Shown piece by piece: positions 26,519 through 35,456 of a DNA stretch of 64,000 nucleotides. The notes beneath the pieces were generated by a model. The model ran no database searches. It saw only the letters and a list, made by a program, of their open reading frames with translations, and had not been told where the DNA came from. Both the position numbers and the translations under genes were made by a program. Origin of the DNA: Prochlorococcus_E sp000760215 (GTDB lineage Bacteria; Cyanobacteriota; Cyanobacteriia; PCC-6307; Cyanobiaceae); assembly GCF_047303175.1 (NCBI RefSeq), contig NZ_CP138945.1; one strand, written 5' to 3'. Positions within the stretch are counted from its first letter, which is position 1, and each line of letters opens with the position of its first letter.

Positions 26519-27794
26519 TTGGTTTTAGGAATTTCCATAATAGTTTTATTTCCCGCCCTTTCATTTCAATTAGTCCCCATTTAACATTTATAGGTGCTTT
26601 TTTGAACATTATCCACATAGCTCTGACAAGTTCTTTTAGTGTTAATGTATTAGTCAAGAACCTATACCATTGATTATTAGATAAACCAAAGAAACTTTTA
26701 AAGAAATATCTTAATTGGCTTTCTTTAAATCTCATTAACTTTTCCAACCCAAATTGATATAATGCTTGTTTTCTTCTTAGTTCTCTAGGCCAAAGTGATT
26801 GCCAACCTTTACGTGCTATTTCATGCGGAGTATTTGTATCGTTTTTGATTTCTTTAGCTAATACTTTGGCTAAGGAAGGTGCTCTTCTAAGTAGTCCACC
26901 AACTAGATATCCAGAAGCCGGATGAACCATCCCTGCAGAACCTCCAAAACCTAATATTGCTTGATTTAAATTTGGTATTGGTATATTCATTGGTAGAAAT
27001 ACACCATGCTCTTCATGATCTATTTTTGTGATCTCTATATTCCTCTTCTTAAGTCTTAATTTCAGCCTTGCTTTAAGGGTTTCTAATTCTACTGGAGGAG
27101 CAAGCCCTAGAGATGTTTCTTCAAGAAAATATTTTCCATTCCCCATATCCATTGCATATAAGAATGTTGGAGGTTCTTTTTTTTCAATCTGACTTAGATG
27201 ATTGCTTCTATAATCCATTAAGACGAATTGATCTTTCTCTACTGGCGGTTCACTGAATTCACCTACTATTCCATAACATGTTTGTACTGCTATGTCACCA
27301 TTGTTTGGAATATCAATAAATACAGGGTTGTAGCCTGTTGCGTCTATAATTAGCCTTGCTACCAATTCCTCTTCCTGTGTTGTTATAACAGTACTATTTA
27401 TAGAATTAATCTTGAAATCATAAGCTTTACCTCTATACCATTCGACAGAAGCTTCCTTGCACTGATTTAACCAGTGTTCTTGCAGCTTTTTTTTATCAAA
27501 CAGTCCGTAATCACGATTATGATTAGTTGCAAGATTGAGAGGGGAGTTTTCATCTGTTGAGCCTTCGCCTAAATAGCTGACTGTATTAGACCATCGATGC
27601 TTTAGTAATTTTTCAAAACCTAGTTCGTCAACCTCTTCTCCCCAGATGCCATAAGTATAGGGCCATGGTTCTGATGGCTCATTTAAAGAGAGCACTCCTA
27701 CGTGAAGCTTTTCTTGCCCAAGTGCTGCGGCAATTGATAGGGCACCAGGCCCAGCTCCAATTACCAATACATCTAAAGGTTCTTTGCTAATCAT
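26511..27794 (-). CDS. crtL: Lycopene cyclase, CrtL family (epsilon type likely)
   Basis: FAD-containing cyclase that closes the ionone rings of lycopene on the way to alpha/beta-carotene and zeaxanthin. 427 aa. Motifs: dinucleotide fold LDVLVIGAGPGALSIAAAL, WPYTYGIWGEEVDELGF, a central VLMDYRSNHL, PPTFLYAMDMG, and GGSAGMVHPASGYLVGG near 290. Marine picocyanobacteria often carry two such genes, a beta and an epsilon type; the N-terminus here (LNEPSEPWPYTYGIWGEE) looks closer to the epsilon branch, but I cannot prove which. Coupled to the downstream SDR. Confidence 0.88.
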   Translation of the reverse strand: MISKEPLDVLVIGAGPGALSIAAALGQEKLHVGVLSLNEPSEPWPYTYGIWGEEVDELGFEKLLKHRWSNTVSYLGEGSTDENSPLNLATNHNRDYGLFDKKKLQEHWLNQCKEASVEWYRGKAYDFKINSINSTVITTQEEELVARLIIDATGYNPVFIDIPNNGDIAVQTCYGIVGEFSEPPVEKDQFVLMDYRSNHLSQIEKKEPPTFLYAMDMGNGKYFLEETSLGLAPPVELETLKARLKLRLKKRNIEITKIDHEEHGVFLPMNIPIPNLNQAILGFGGSAGMVHPASGYLVGGLLRRAPSLAKVLAKEIKNDTNTPHEIARKGWQSLWPRELRRKQALYQFGLEKLMRFKESQLRYFFKSFFGLSNNQWYRFLTNTLTLKELVRAMWIMFKKAPINVKWGLIEMKGREIKLLWKFLKPSV

Positions 27795-28089
27795 GCTTAT
27801 GCCAGCAGCATGCTCTGAAATTGCATGTTGTCTAAATTAAAAAAGTTATTTTTCACCCTAGACACTTTAGAGACCTCCAAGTCTTTTGTAAGTCGACAAT
27901 AGCTTGATTAAGTCTGAACAATGAAGGGAATAAGAAATTTATTTACTAGATGTAGCTATTATCTTGTTAAGAATTTAGAAAACAACTTTTGAGTAGAAAC
28001 TTTTCTTTTAGGATATGATTTTATTATTAACTATAAGCTATTAGTATATTACTTTAAATAAAATCTCATTCCTAAACTTACATTTTTTA

Positions 28090-29106
28090 ATGAATTCTCA
28101 TATTAGCAAAAGAATACTTATCACAGGAGGTACTTCCGGTATAGGATATCAAGCTGTACTTAAATTTATTGAAGCTAAACATAATCTCATTATTCCATGT
28201 AGGAATAATTCTAGTCTTAACTTTCTCTTGAACTCTTTGAAAAAGGATAACATTTCAATTGATTTAATTGAGAGTAAAGTGGAATTCCCAATAGTTGATT
28301 TGGCTGACTTATCAAGTATAGAGACATTTTCGTCCAAATATATCGCAGGAAATAAAGCAATTGATACCTTAATACTTAATGCTGGAATCCAGTATACTGG
28401 AGCTAAATCGATAAGAAGATCTAACCAAGGATTAGAGTTGACTATTGCTATTAATCATATTGCTCATCAATATTTATCACAAAGGATGATTCCATTACTC
28501 ATAAAATCTAAAACCCCTCGAGTAGTTGTAACCTCTTCAGAAGTTCATGACCCTGATTCTCCTGGAGGGAAGGTTGGAGCAAAAGCTGGTCTGGGTAATC
28601 TGGATGGAATGGAAAGGTCCAATGAATTTGAGATGATAGATGGATCATCATCTTTTAATCCAGATAAAGCCTATAAAGATAGTAAGCTATGTAATATTCT
28701 TTTTGCTAAAGAATTATATTATAGATTGTCAATTAAGCATACAAAAATACCTGTTTTATGCTGGGCCCCAGGTTTAGTTATTCCACGGAGTAAAGAAGGC
28801 TTTTTTAGGTATAGTAGAAAATATAATGAAATAGGGCAAATTATATTTGCTTTTATTGCTAGAGACTTATTACGAATTACAGAGACTCCGATGAAAGCTG
28901 GACAAATACTCAATGAATTAGCAACATCAGAAAAATATCAAAAAAATATATTTCTCTATCTATCTAATAATATCCAAAGACCAGGTAAAATGGAATTAAA
29001 TGAAAAAGCTTTTAGTGAAGAGGCCACAGATACTTTTAAATCAAAAAAACTATGGGATTTAACAAATAGTGTTATTGGAAGTTTTGTGGCTTTAGATCCT
29101 TTATAG
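28090..29106 (+). CDS. SDR related to protochlorophyllide oxidoreductase
   Basis: 338-aa SDR of the longer POR/WWOX-like type. Motifs: TGGTSGIGYQAVLKF (NADPH), LILNAGIQ, TSSEVHDPDSP, and YKDSKLCNILFAKEL with the catalytic Tyr-Lys. The YKDSK-C-N arrangement is shared with light-dependent POR, but the central part and C-terminus (KMELNEKAFSEE) do not reproduce it fully. Substrate unknown. Divergent from the lycopene cyclase across 295 bases in which I see no gene. Confidence 0.8.
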   Translation: MNSHISKRILITGGTSGIGYQAVLKFIEAKHNLIIPCRNNSSLNFLLNSLKKDNISIDLIESKVEFPIVDLADLSSIETFSSKYIAGNKAIDTLILNAGIQYTGAKSIRRSNQGLELTIAINHIAHQYLSQRMIPLLIKSKTPRVVVTSSEVHDPDSPGGKVGAKAGLGNLDGMERSNEFEMIDGSSSFNPDKAYKDSKLCNILFAKELYYRLSIKHTKIPVLCWAPGLVIPRSKEGFFRYSRKYNEIGQIIFAFIARDLLRITETPMKAGQILNELATSEKYQKNIFLYLSNNIQRPGKMELNEKAFSEEATDTFKSKKLWDLTNSVIGSFVALDPL

Positions 29107-29131
29107 AATTCTATAAAATATATTCTTAATT

Positions 29132-30157
29132 TTATTTTGACATATGTATAGTTTGAGTAGGGAAAGCAAATTCAATCCCTTCATTTTCAAATAATCTCAT
29201 GATTTCTAGGTTTATTTGTTGTTGAGCATTCATTGCTGATAGATAGTCATTAGTCGGTATGAAGTAAACTAATTCAAAGTCAAGACTACTTTCGCCAAAA
29301 CCTGTAAAATGGCATCTATCAAATATAGCATTAGTTGTATTATCAATAATATTACGAATTAGCTCTGGTATTGATTTCATTTTTGAGTACTTAGTATCAT
29401 ATACAACTCCAATTTTGTGGACTAACCTTCTTCTTTCCATTTCTGCATAGTTAGAGATAACACCATTGGTTAAACTACTATTGCTCATGACAATTATCTC
29501 TCCATTAATACTTCTCATTCTTGTAGATCTAACCCCTACTCTTTCTACTTTCGCTAAAACACCATCTATATGAATGAATTGACCACTTTGAAATGGCTTA
29601 TCAAGAAGAATTGTTATATATTCGAAAAATTCTTGAACAGGTTCTTTAAGTGCTAGACCTGCACCAATACCACCAGCACTTAGAAGAGCCCATATTGCAG
29701 CCATTTGAACCCCCATGTTATTCAGATAAAAGACAACGCCAATACACCAAATAATTGCTCTGACCATTGGGGTTAGAGATTTAAGCATTGTACTTACAGC
29801 AGAATCGTTTATTTTTAGAGCCCAACTGTTTAGCAATTTAAGTAATACTCTGTTGAATAATCTAACTATTAGGATGAGTAATATTAGCTTGAAAGCACCT
29901 GTTATTCCTTCATTAAGTCCATAAACAGTTCTTTGAATAGCTAACACCTTCCATGCAGCAAAAGCACTTATAGATAAACCCAAGGGTTTAATTGTTTCTA
30001 GCAAAACTTGAAGTATATAATCATCTGTCTTGCTTTTTGTTCGCAAAGTTATTCTCTTGAAAATGCTCTTTAAAAATCTCGAACCTATAAGTGTAAAGAT
30101 GTAACCGATTATAAAAACACATACTGAGCTAATTAGTCTCGTGTACATTTTTAACAA
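29132..30157 (-). CDS. MscS-family mechanosensitive channel
   Basis: 341 aa with about four N-terminal helices, a pore-lining helix with ALLSAGGIGAGLALKEPVQEF, then the MscS beta domain DKPFQSGQFIHIDGVLAKVERVG with the downstream TRMRSINGEIIVMSNSSL. Releases solutes on hypo-osmotic shock; larger homologues also conduct other solutes. Convergent with the POR-like SDR. Confidence 0.9.
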   Translation of the reverse strand: MLKMYTRLISSVCVFIIGYIFTLIGSRFLKSIFKRITLRTKSKTDDYILQVLLETIKPLGLSISAFAAWKVLAIQRTVYGLNEGITGAFKLILLILIVRLFNRVLLKLLNSWALKINDSAVSTMLKSLTPMVRAIIWCIGVVFYLNNMGVQMAAIWALLSAGGIGAGLALKEPVQEFFEYITILLDKPFQSGQFIHIDGVLAKVERVGVRSTRMRSINGEIIVMSNSSLTNGVISNYAEMERRRLVHKIGVVYDTKYSKMKSIPELIRNIIDNTTNAIFDRCHFTGFGESSLDFELVYFIPTNDYLSAMNAQQQINLEIMRLFENEGIEFAFPTQTIHMSK

Positions 30158-30264
30158 ATAAAGTTTCTATTTTGATTATGACATCAGTAAGCTGCTTTTG
30201 CTAATGATTTTTTAAAACAATTATCTAGCTTAGATTTATTAGTTTCAAAAAATATCTCATTTAG

Positions 30265-30864
30265 CTATATTTCCCTCTTTATCACCGCACTTATCCTCTT
30301 GAACTCTTTATGATTAGCTGTCTTGCACATTTCAAATATTGCCATCTCAGTAGAAGTAATTGTTATGCCTAAACTTCTTAATCTTTCTATTGCAATATTA
30401 TGATCAAACTCTTTTCTGCTTCCAGATGCATCAGCTACAACATGAACATTAATGCCCTTTGAATTTAGCATTATAGCACTTTGAAAAATGCATACATGTG
30501 TTTCAACTCCACATAGTAATAGATTTATGATTTTATTTTCTTTTAATTCTCTTATAAGTTCATCAGATTGGGTGCAGGAAAATCCCATTTTGGAATACTT
30601 TCTAAACTTATCTACACCTAGAACTTCTGAAACTGTCTTTCCTAACTTATCGGGATTTTGCTCTGTAATAAATATCTCTAAATCAATAATTTTAAATATA
30701 TCAATTAGTCTATTTATGTTAAAGAGTACCTTATCTTTATTATTTACGCCTTGTATTAGCTTCTCCTGGAAATCAATTAAGACTAAAGCTGTTTTATTGG
30801 AGTCTAGTAATTTGGAACTCATTTGATTTAGCTCTTTTGCAGAAAGCCTTTTTAAGCTAGCCAT
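30265..30864 (-). CDS. Isochorismatase-family cysteine hydrolase
   Basis: 199 aa. The triad of the family is visible: Asp31 in LVLIDFQEKL, Lys91 in KYSKMGFSC and Cys124 in GVETHVCIFQSA. The VETHVC motif marks hydrolases of the nicotinamidase/isochorismatase superfamily rather than any one substrate. A helical N-terminal extension of about 20 residues precedes the fold. It is transcribed away from a Fur-family gene with a long palindrome between them. Confidence 0.87.
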   Translation of the reverse strand: MASLKRLSAKELNQMSSKLLDSNKTALVLIDFQEKLIQGVNNKDKVLFNINRLIDIFKIIDLEIFITEQNPDKLGKTVSEVLGVDKFRKYSKMGFSCTQSDELIRELKENKIINLLLCGVETHVCIFQSAIMLNSKGINVHVVADASGSRKEFDHNIAIERLRSLGITITSTEMAIFEMCKTANHKEFKRISAVIKREI

Positions 30865-30900
30865 TTTTTACATATAATGTGTGATCAAATTTTGTAAGTT

Positions 30901-30927
30901 ATATATAAATGCAGGGCATTTATATAT
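30901..30927. promoter_or_regulatory. 12-bp perfect palindrome between hydrolase and Fur-family gene
   Basis: ATATATAAATGC (30901-30912) and GCATTTATATAT (30916-30927) are perfect inverted repeats around AGG. The site is 36 bases upstream of the isochorismatase start and 91 bases upstream of the Fur-family start, in the divergent promoter region. An operator is likely; a hairpin is the alternative. It does not match the classical Fur box. Confidence 0.6.
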
Positions 30928-31018
30928 TCAAATTGCCAAGACTAGATCATATTTAGATAATAAGGGATTTACTGCGCTCGCATTAGCTGTTATTATTGAG
31001 AATATCTAAAGTGTAGAT

Positions 31019-31471
31019 GTGAAAACTGATCTTGGTTATTCATCTTTATCTTCACCCTTAGAACTAGGGCTGCATAAAACTGGCCGCCGATTGACTCCTC
31101 AAAGGAAAAAGGTACTTGATTTGTTTCAAAGAATAGGTAGTGGCAATCATTTAAGCGCCGAAGAAGTACATGGGCATTTGCTTCAAATTAAGTCACGAGT
31201 TTCACTGGCCACTATTTATAGAACGCTTAGATTATTAGTAAGGATGGGTTTTTTACATGAACTTGAATTGAGTGAAGGTGGACATAGGTTTGAACTCTTA
31301 AGCAAAGACCATCCTGATCACCACCACTTGGTTTGCATAAATTGTGGGAGAACAGAAGAATTTGAAAGTGAAGAAGTCGTTTTTGCGGGTCGCAAAGCTT
31401 CTGAGTCCAAAGGATTCAAGTTGATCGAATCAACCTTAAATGTAAGAGGCCTTTGCCCCCAATGCATATGA
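31019..31471 (+). CDS. Fur-family metalloregulator (Fur/Zur/PerR)
   Basis: 150 aa from a GTG. Winged helix in LTPQRKKVLDLFQR and SLATIYRTLRLLVRMGFL (recognition helix), metal-sensing region GGHRFELLSKDHPDHHHLVC, and two structural-zinc pairs Cys106/Cys109 and Cys146/Cys149. Both CxxC pairs are intact, so zinc-stabilised dimerisation is expected. Subtype cannot be fixed; Zur or PerR is as likely as Fur. It converges on ArsS with 17 bases between. Confidence 0.92.
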   Translation: MKTDLGYSSLSSPLELGLHKTGRRLTPQRKKVLDLFQRIGSGNHLSAEEVHGHLLQIKSRVSLATIYRTLRLLVRMGFLHELELSEGGHRFELLSKDHPDHHHLVCINCGRTEEFESEEVVFAGRKASESKGFKLIESTLNVRGLCPQCI

Positions 31472-31488
31472 GCCAGCCTGAACATCAA

Positions 31489-32418
31489 TTATGTTAGTGC
31501 CCCGCCACAGCTTGACCCATTGCCTGCGGTGCAACCAAAGCAGTGATCCCCAACTTTAATTTCTTGTTCTTTTGAATTAATAGTGCCTTTAGAGAGACCC
31601 TTAAGAGTATTAGGGCTAAACTGACTCTTTATACCTAGCTGTTGGTTGAAATCACAATCATATAAATTACCTTTCCAATCAACACTTATTGTACTCTTAC
31701 ACATAACAGATTTTAAATTTGCTTCATTGTGATTTTCTTTTAAAAGCGATTTATAACTTTCAAGTTTACCCTCTTTCTCTAAAGCCAAGGAGAATCTATT
31801 AATAGGCATATTTGCCAAAACAAGTAGTTTACTAAACTCTATACTGTACCTTCTTTTTAGCTCATCTCTATATCTTTTTTCAAGATCAACTTGTGAAGGA
31901 GGAAGTATTGGACCTATGGGATTGTATACAAGATCTAAAGTTAATCTATCTTTCTGTTTGCCATAGCCCAATCTGTTTAACATTTGCAAGGCATATATGC
32001 TTTTCTGAAATACATTTTTACCTCTTTGAGCATCTACATTTGATTCTTCATAACATGGTAATGAAGCTATTATAGAGACATTATTTTCAGCAAGGGTTTG
32101 GGCAGTATTTTCATGTCCAGACTCTAAAAGAATTGTAAGGTTACATCTATCAATTATCTTTATATCTAAACCAGATACTTTTTGTATTAAATCTATAAAA
32201 AGTGGGTGCATTTCAGGAGCACCACCTGTTATATCTAAGACCTTAATATTGTAAAGCCTAATAACTTCCGGTATTAACGAAATATTGTATTCATCCATCA
32301 TCTCTGTTCTCAAAGGGCTTGCATTAACATGACAGTGAAGACATGCTTGATTACATTTATAACCTAGATTTACCTGTAGTGTTTCAAGTGTATCTCTTTG
32401 AATTTTAGGAAAATTCAT
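31489..32418 (-). CDS. arsS: ArsS-like radical SAM protein (DUF3641)
   Basis: 309 aa. The radical SAM cluster motif is Cys22-x3-Cys26-x2-Cys29 (CNQACLHC), with TGGAPEM as the glycine-rich SAM-binding element. The C-terminal DUF3641 part carries further cysteines: DCDFNQQLG, VGDHCFGCTAG and SSCGGAL. This matches ArsS, which acts in arsenosugar biosynthesis after ArsM methylation of arsenite. No arsM is adjacent in the window. A homologue with another substrate remains possible. Confidence 0.85.
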   Translation of the reverse strand: MNFPKIQRDTLETLQVNLGYKCNQACLHCHVNASPLRTEMMDEYNISLIPEVIRLYNIKVLDITGGAPEMHPLFIDLIQKVSGLDIKIIDRCNLTILLESGHENTAQTLAENNVSIIASLPCYEESNVDAQRGKNVFQKSIYALQMLNRLGYGKQKDRLTLDLVYNPIGPILPPSQVDLEKRYRDELKRRYSIEFSKLLVLANMPINRFSLALEKEGKLESYKSLLKENHNEANLKSVMCKSTISVDWKGNLYDCDFNQQLGIKSQFSPNTLKGLSKGTINSKEQEIKVGDHCFGCTAGNGSSCGGALT

Positions 32419-32455
32419 CTTTAAACTTATACCTATTATAGTTTAACCTATCCAT

Positions 32456-33685
32456 TTATAAAAGACTATCTTTAGGAGTGTGTTTTCCCGTTCTTGCTTG
32501 GCTAAATTTTATAAACCACTCTTTGTATTCATCAGGGCCATTACTCATGACTAAGTTGAATTTTAAATCATCAGCAGAATCTGTAATTCCTTCGAAACCA
32601 CTTTTATTTACAGATGGTCTGTCTACTTCACCAGAACTACTATCAACAAATATGATTTGGTTGTTCTTCTGATACTCTTCTCCTAATCTTTGAATAAGAG
32701 TTAAAAACCCTCTATCACTTCCTCCTCTTAACCATGATTTTGTATTAATATCTTTTGTTGATGTAATAGTGTCACCTACTCCTATTAATGTTGGCATTTC
32801 ATCATTCCCGATATTTTTCTTGCAAAGCTCTATCAGACCTTCAATACTTTTAGGTGCTTCCCTTACATTGAAATTCATTCCTAAGGGGCTTTTACCTGTT
32901 TTTGAAAATATATATTTATTGATAAGTACTAACAATCCAGCTTCTTTTAAAGCTCCATTTATAATTAACTGTATGTCAGTTGAACCTATGTCTTGCTTTG
33001 TTGCGAACTTTATAATTTCCCTTCCATTCTTTGAACCTAAATTGGGAGAGATGTGTAAATAGAATGACCTTTTTAACCCTGCATTCTTTGAAATAATTAT
33101 TATCTTATCCATAACAGTTTGCATTATTTCTTGTAATCTAATCTTTTTGGTTATATCTTGTTCAAAAAACTTAAAAAGATTATTTAAATTAATTGCAGGT
33201 GAAAATCTTGTATCACAAATTGCTATTTCAACTTGTCTTTCAATTTCCTTTTCTTCTATGTCTGGCATAAAAGTAAGCAATTCTTCTTTTAATAAACTTC
33301 TCATCTTAACTGGAACACCCTTAAGGAATAATTCCTCTCTTTCGTCTAACCCAAGTAATTCTATATTTCCAAATCTATCTTGATATTCTATTCCACATGC
33401 GGCAAGACCAGGCAAATATAGACCATTTTCCCTTGGGATCCTTTTGGATTGTAATGATCTTTCTACTATTCTATTCACTCCTCTTCTTCCCTCGTGTTCA
33501 CCGCATGTTAGAACAGAAAAAGAATTACCGAGTTTTGAGGCTGCTTTTACATAATCTCCATTAATCTCTCTTTTAAGGGGATTCTCTACTAGTGGTATAC
33601 AAACTCCATCTATATCTTGAACAATTAAGAGCCTTTCACAATTTAAAATTTTATTTATTAAATTAATATTATTAGCACCTACCAT
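32456..33685 (-). CDS. stpA: Glucosylglycerol-phosphate phosphatase
   Basis: 409 aa. Removes phosphate from glucosylglycerol 3-phosphate to give the osmolyte glucosylglycerol. HAD-like first motif IVQDIDGVC (Asp24, Asp26), then LTCGEHEGRRGVNRIVE, YLPGLAACGIEYQDR, the NLGSKNGREIIKFA block and the C-terminal IGVGDTITS with LRGGSDRGFLTLI. These blocks agree in order with Synechocystis StpA, as I remember it. The partner synthase GgpS is not in the window. Divergent from a GpsA-like gene, with a 10-bp inverted repeat between. Confidence 0.85.
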   Translation of the reverse strand: MVGANNINLINKILNCERLLIVQDIDGVCIPLVENPLKREINGDYVKAASKLGNSFSVLTCGEHEGRRGVNRIVERSLQSKRIPRENGLYLPGLAACGIEYQDRFGNIELLGLDEREELFLKGVPVKMRSLLKEELLTFMPDIEEKEIERQVEIAICDTRFSPAINLNNLFKFFEQDITKKIRLQEIMQTVMDKIIIISKNAGLKRSFYLHISPNLGSKNGREIIKFATKQDIGSTDIQLIINGALKEAGLLVLINKYIFSKTGKSPLGMNFNVREAPKSIEGLIELCKKNIGNDEMPTLIGVGDTITSTKDINTKSWLRGGSDRGFLTLIQRLGEEYQKNNQIIFVDSSSGEVDRPSVNKSGFEGITDSADDLKFNLVMSNGPDEYKEWFIKFSQARTGKHTPKDSLL

Positions 33686-33749
33686 CGATTTTCGATTAAA
33701 AATATACTTGCCTTACCATTTTAACACTCATCGCATTCTATCACTGATA

Positions 33750-33778
33750 ATTATAATTTTTCCTGTATAAATTATAAT
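33750..33778. promoter_or_regulatory. 10-bp inverted repeat between stpA and the GpsA-like gene
   Basis: ATTATAATTT (33750-33759) and AAATTATAAT (33769-33778) are perfect inverted arms with a 9-base spacer in the 162-base divergent intergenic region. The position suits a shared operator. The AT-rich background makes AT palindromes more likely by chance, which lowers confidence. Confidence 0.4.
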
Positions 33779-33847
33779 CACTATAGACCAAATCAAACAG
33801 CACCCTATAATCAAATAGATAATAATTTATTTTAACCCTGAATTCTA

Positions 33848-35383
33848 TTGTCTCCACTTCCGATGAAAAATAATTTTTTTGAAAAATCATATGATAAGCA
33901 ATCTATTGAATTAAGGCTTAAGCAACTTAATTCTGGGAAAGTAGGTTTTTATAGTGTTGGGTTATACCCAGCATCCTTGGCCTATAACTGTGCAATGCAA
34001 ACAAATCAGAATAACCTTCTTCTGGCACCTAGGCCTGGAAGGGATTTGCTTGGAGCATTTTCTTCTGAATTAAAGGAAACACTTGATAGTCATTTTGTTC
34101 AAAAGATGGAAAAAATGGCTTGTCATTTTGAAGGCTCAAGAAAAATAACGTATACATTAAAAGATCTATTGTTAAATTGCGAATTGGTTGTTTTAAGTTC
34201 TAATAGTAAACATATTGAGAATGATTTAAAAGAAGCATGTTCTCTTAGGGAAGAGCTAAATAGAGAGTCAGTTTTGATAGCCTGCCTGGTTGGTTCTTTT
34301 ACTTACGATAAGAATAGCAAGTCACCTACTCTTTTATGTCAACAATATATTAATCTAGCTTTTTTCTCTGGTTTTCATAGACATGGAGCATTGCGGAATC
34401 CTTTGGATAGTTTTACCGCAAACTTTTGCCATCCAGACCCTTTAAATGCTCTATTGGGCGCCAGATTATTAGATACTTTATCACCTAATATTCAAGTTTC
34501 TGCGGGAGTGCATAATGTTGAAGGTCAATATATAAAAGCTTCAAAGAATATTTCATCTATATTTGCTGGATTTGGCCATACATTCCATAGTAATAACCCA
34601 GGATTATTGCCAACGCTACTGACTTTGCTATTACATCAATGCTTAGATCAAGCCGCTATTGTCTCTATGAGTAGGTCGGATCGAGACGAAATATATTCTA
34701 AAAACAGACTTCCACTTACAGAGATTGGATATGGAGTTCAGATGATAGAAGCTGCCCTTTCTAGAGAAGGAACTATGCATAAGGTAAGAGATCATACCTT
34801 TAGTCAATTGACAGCAATGATTGCAGATGTAAAAGGCAGTATGATGTTGCCAATATCAGGCAAGCCAACAAGAAATTTTCAAGTTGGTCAAATACTTGCG
34901 CGTAAAATGAAAGAGTATGAGCGTTGCCCAATTAGCCTTGATGAACTTATCAATTGGTGTGAATTAGAGAATTTGTCACTTGGAGCATTGGAAGGGATAA
35001 ATTCACTTAAATACTGGCCAGAGATTATTAAGAAGTATTCAATATCTTATCAAGATTCATCAATGATAAATCTGCTTTATATGGCAATATTTTCAACTGA
35101 GATTATAAAGGATAAGATATATAATATAATGACAAATAGCAGAGAGCTCACAAAATTCTGCCAAGAATCTGTGAGGCCTATTACTTCTTTAAGATTAAAC
35201 AATGTTTTGTCAAGGTTTAATGATAGGGAAGTGGTTGATTTTATTTCTGAAATTGTGCTTCATAAAAGATTTGATTCTATGAGCCTTGATGGCTTAATTA
35301 AAAACACTAAAGATAAAGAAGCCTCTTCTGAAGATTATTCATATAATGAATTTAGGAATATTTTCTATAATCTTGTAAAATGA
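33848..35383 (+). CDS. Diverged GpsA-like NAD(P)-dependent dehydrogenase
   Basis: 511 aa from a TTG at 33848 (an ATG at 33863 would give 506 aa). Residues 31-50 (KVGFYSVGLYPASLAYNCA) look like a Rossmann entry strand and loop. Residues 226-250 (GQYIKASKNISSIFAGFGHT) align by pattern with the GALKNV-AI-AGI block that carries the catalytic lysine of glycerol-3-phosphate dehydrogenase. TRNFQVGQIL at 341-350 resembles the SRNxxFG motif of GpsA. The protein is longer than GpsA (about 330 aa), with an added helical C-terminus. Context next to stpA suggests it supplies glycerol 3-phosphate or a similar acceptor. This is inference. Confidence 0.7.
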   Translation: MSPLPMKNNFFEKSYDKQSIELRLKQLNSGKVGFYSVGLYPASLAYNCAMQTNQNNLLLAPRPGRDLLGAFSSELKETLDSHFVQKMEKMACHFEGSRKITYTLKDLLLNCELVVLSSNSKHIENDLKEACSLREELNRESVLIACLVGSFTYDKNSKSPTLLCQQYINLAFFSGFHRHGALRNPLDSFTANFCHPDPLNALLGARLLDTLSPNIQVSAGVHNVEGQYIKASKNISSIFAGFGHTFHSNNPGLLPTLLTLLLHQCLDQAAIVSMSRSDRDEIYSKNRLPLTEIGYGVQMIEAALSREGTMHKVRDHTFSQLTAMIADVKGSMMLPISGKPTRNFQVGQILARKMKEYERCPISLDELINWCELENLSLGALEGINSLKYWPEIIKKYSISYQDSSMINLLYMAIFSTEIIKDKIYNIMTNSRELTKFCQESVRPITSLRLNNVLSRFNDREVVDFISEIVLHKRFDSMSLDGLIKNTKDKEASSEDYSYNEFRNIFYNLVK

Positions 35384-35456
35384 CTTTTATTAGAAATTAT
35401 TCAGTATACGAATATACTCCTGTTGTTGTATCTAGTTTTTCTTAGACACTAATCTT

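Noticed and set aside
27925..27996. 23-codon frame in the lycopene cyclase/SDR gap (ATG AAG GGA ATA...)
   Set aside because: No ribosome binding site, no hydrophobic or charged pattern; too short to support.
35403..35418. AGTATA-CGAA-TATACT, considered as a second SOS box
   Set aside because: Arm and spacer lengths differ from the umuD box (16 versus 14 bases for AGTA...TACT), and the kinase gene has no repair link; probably a small hairpin.
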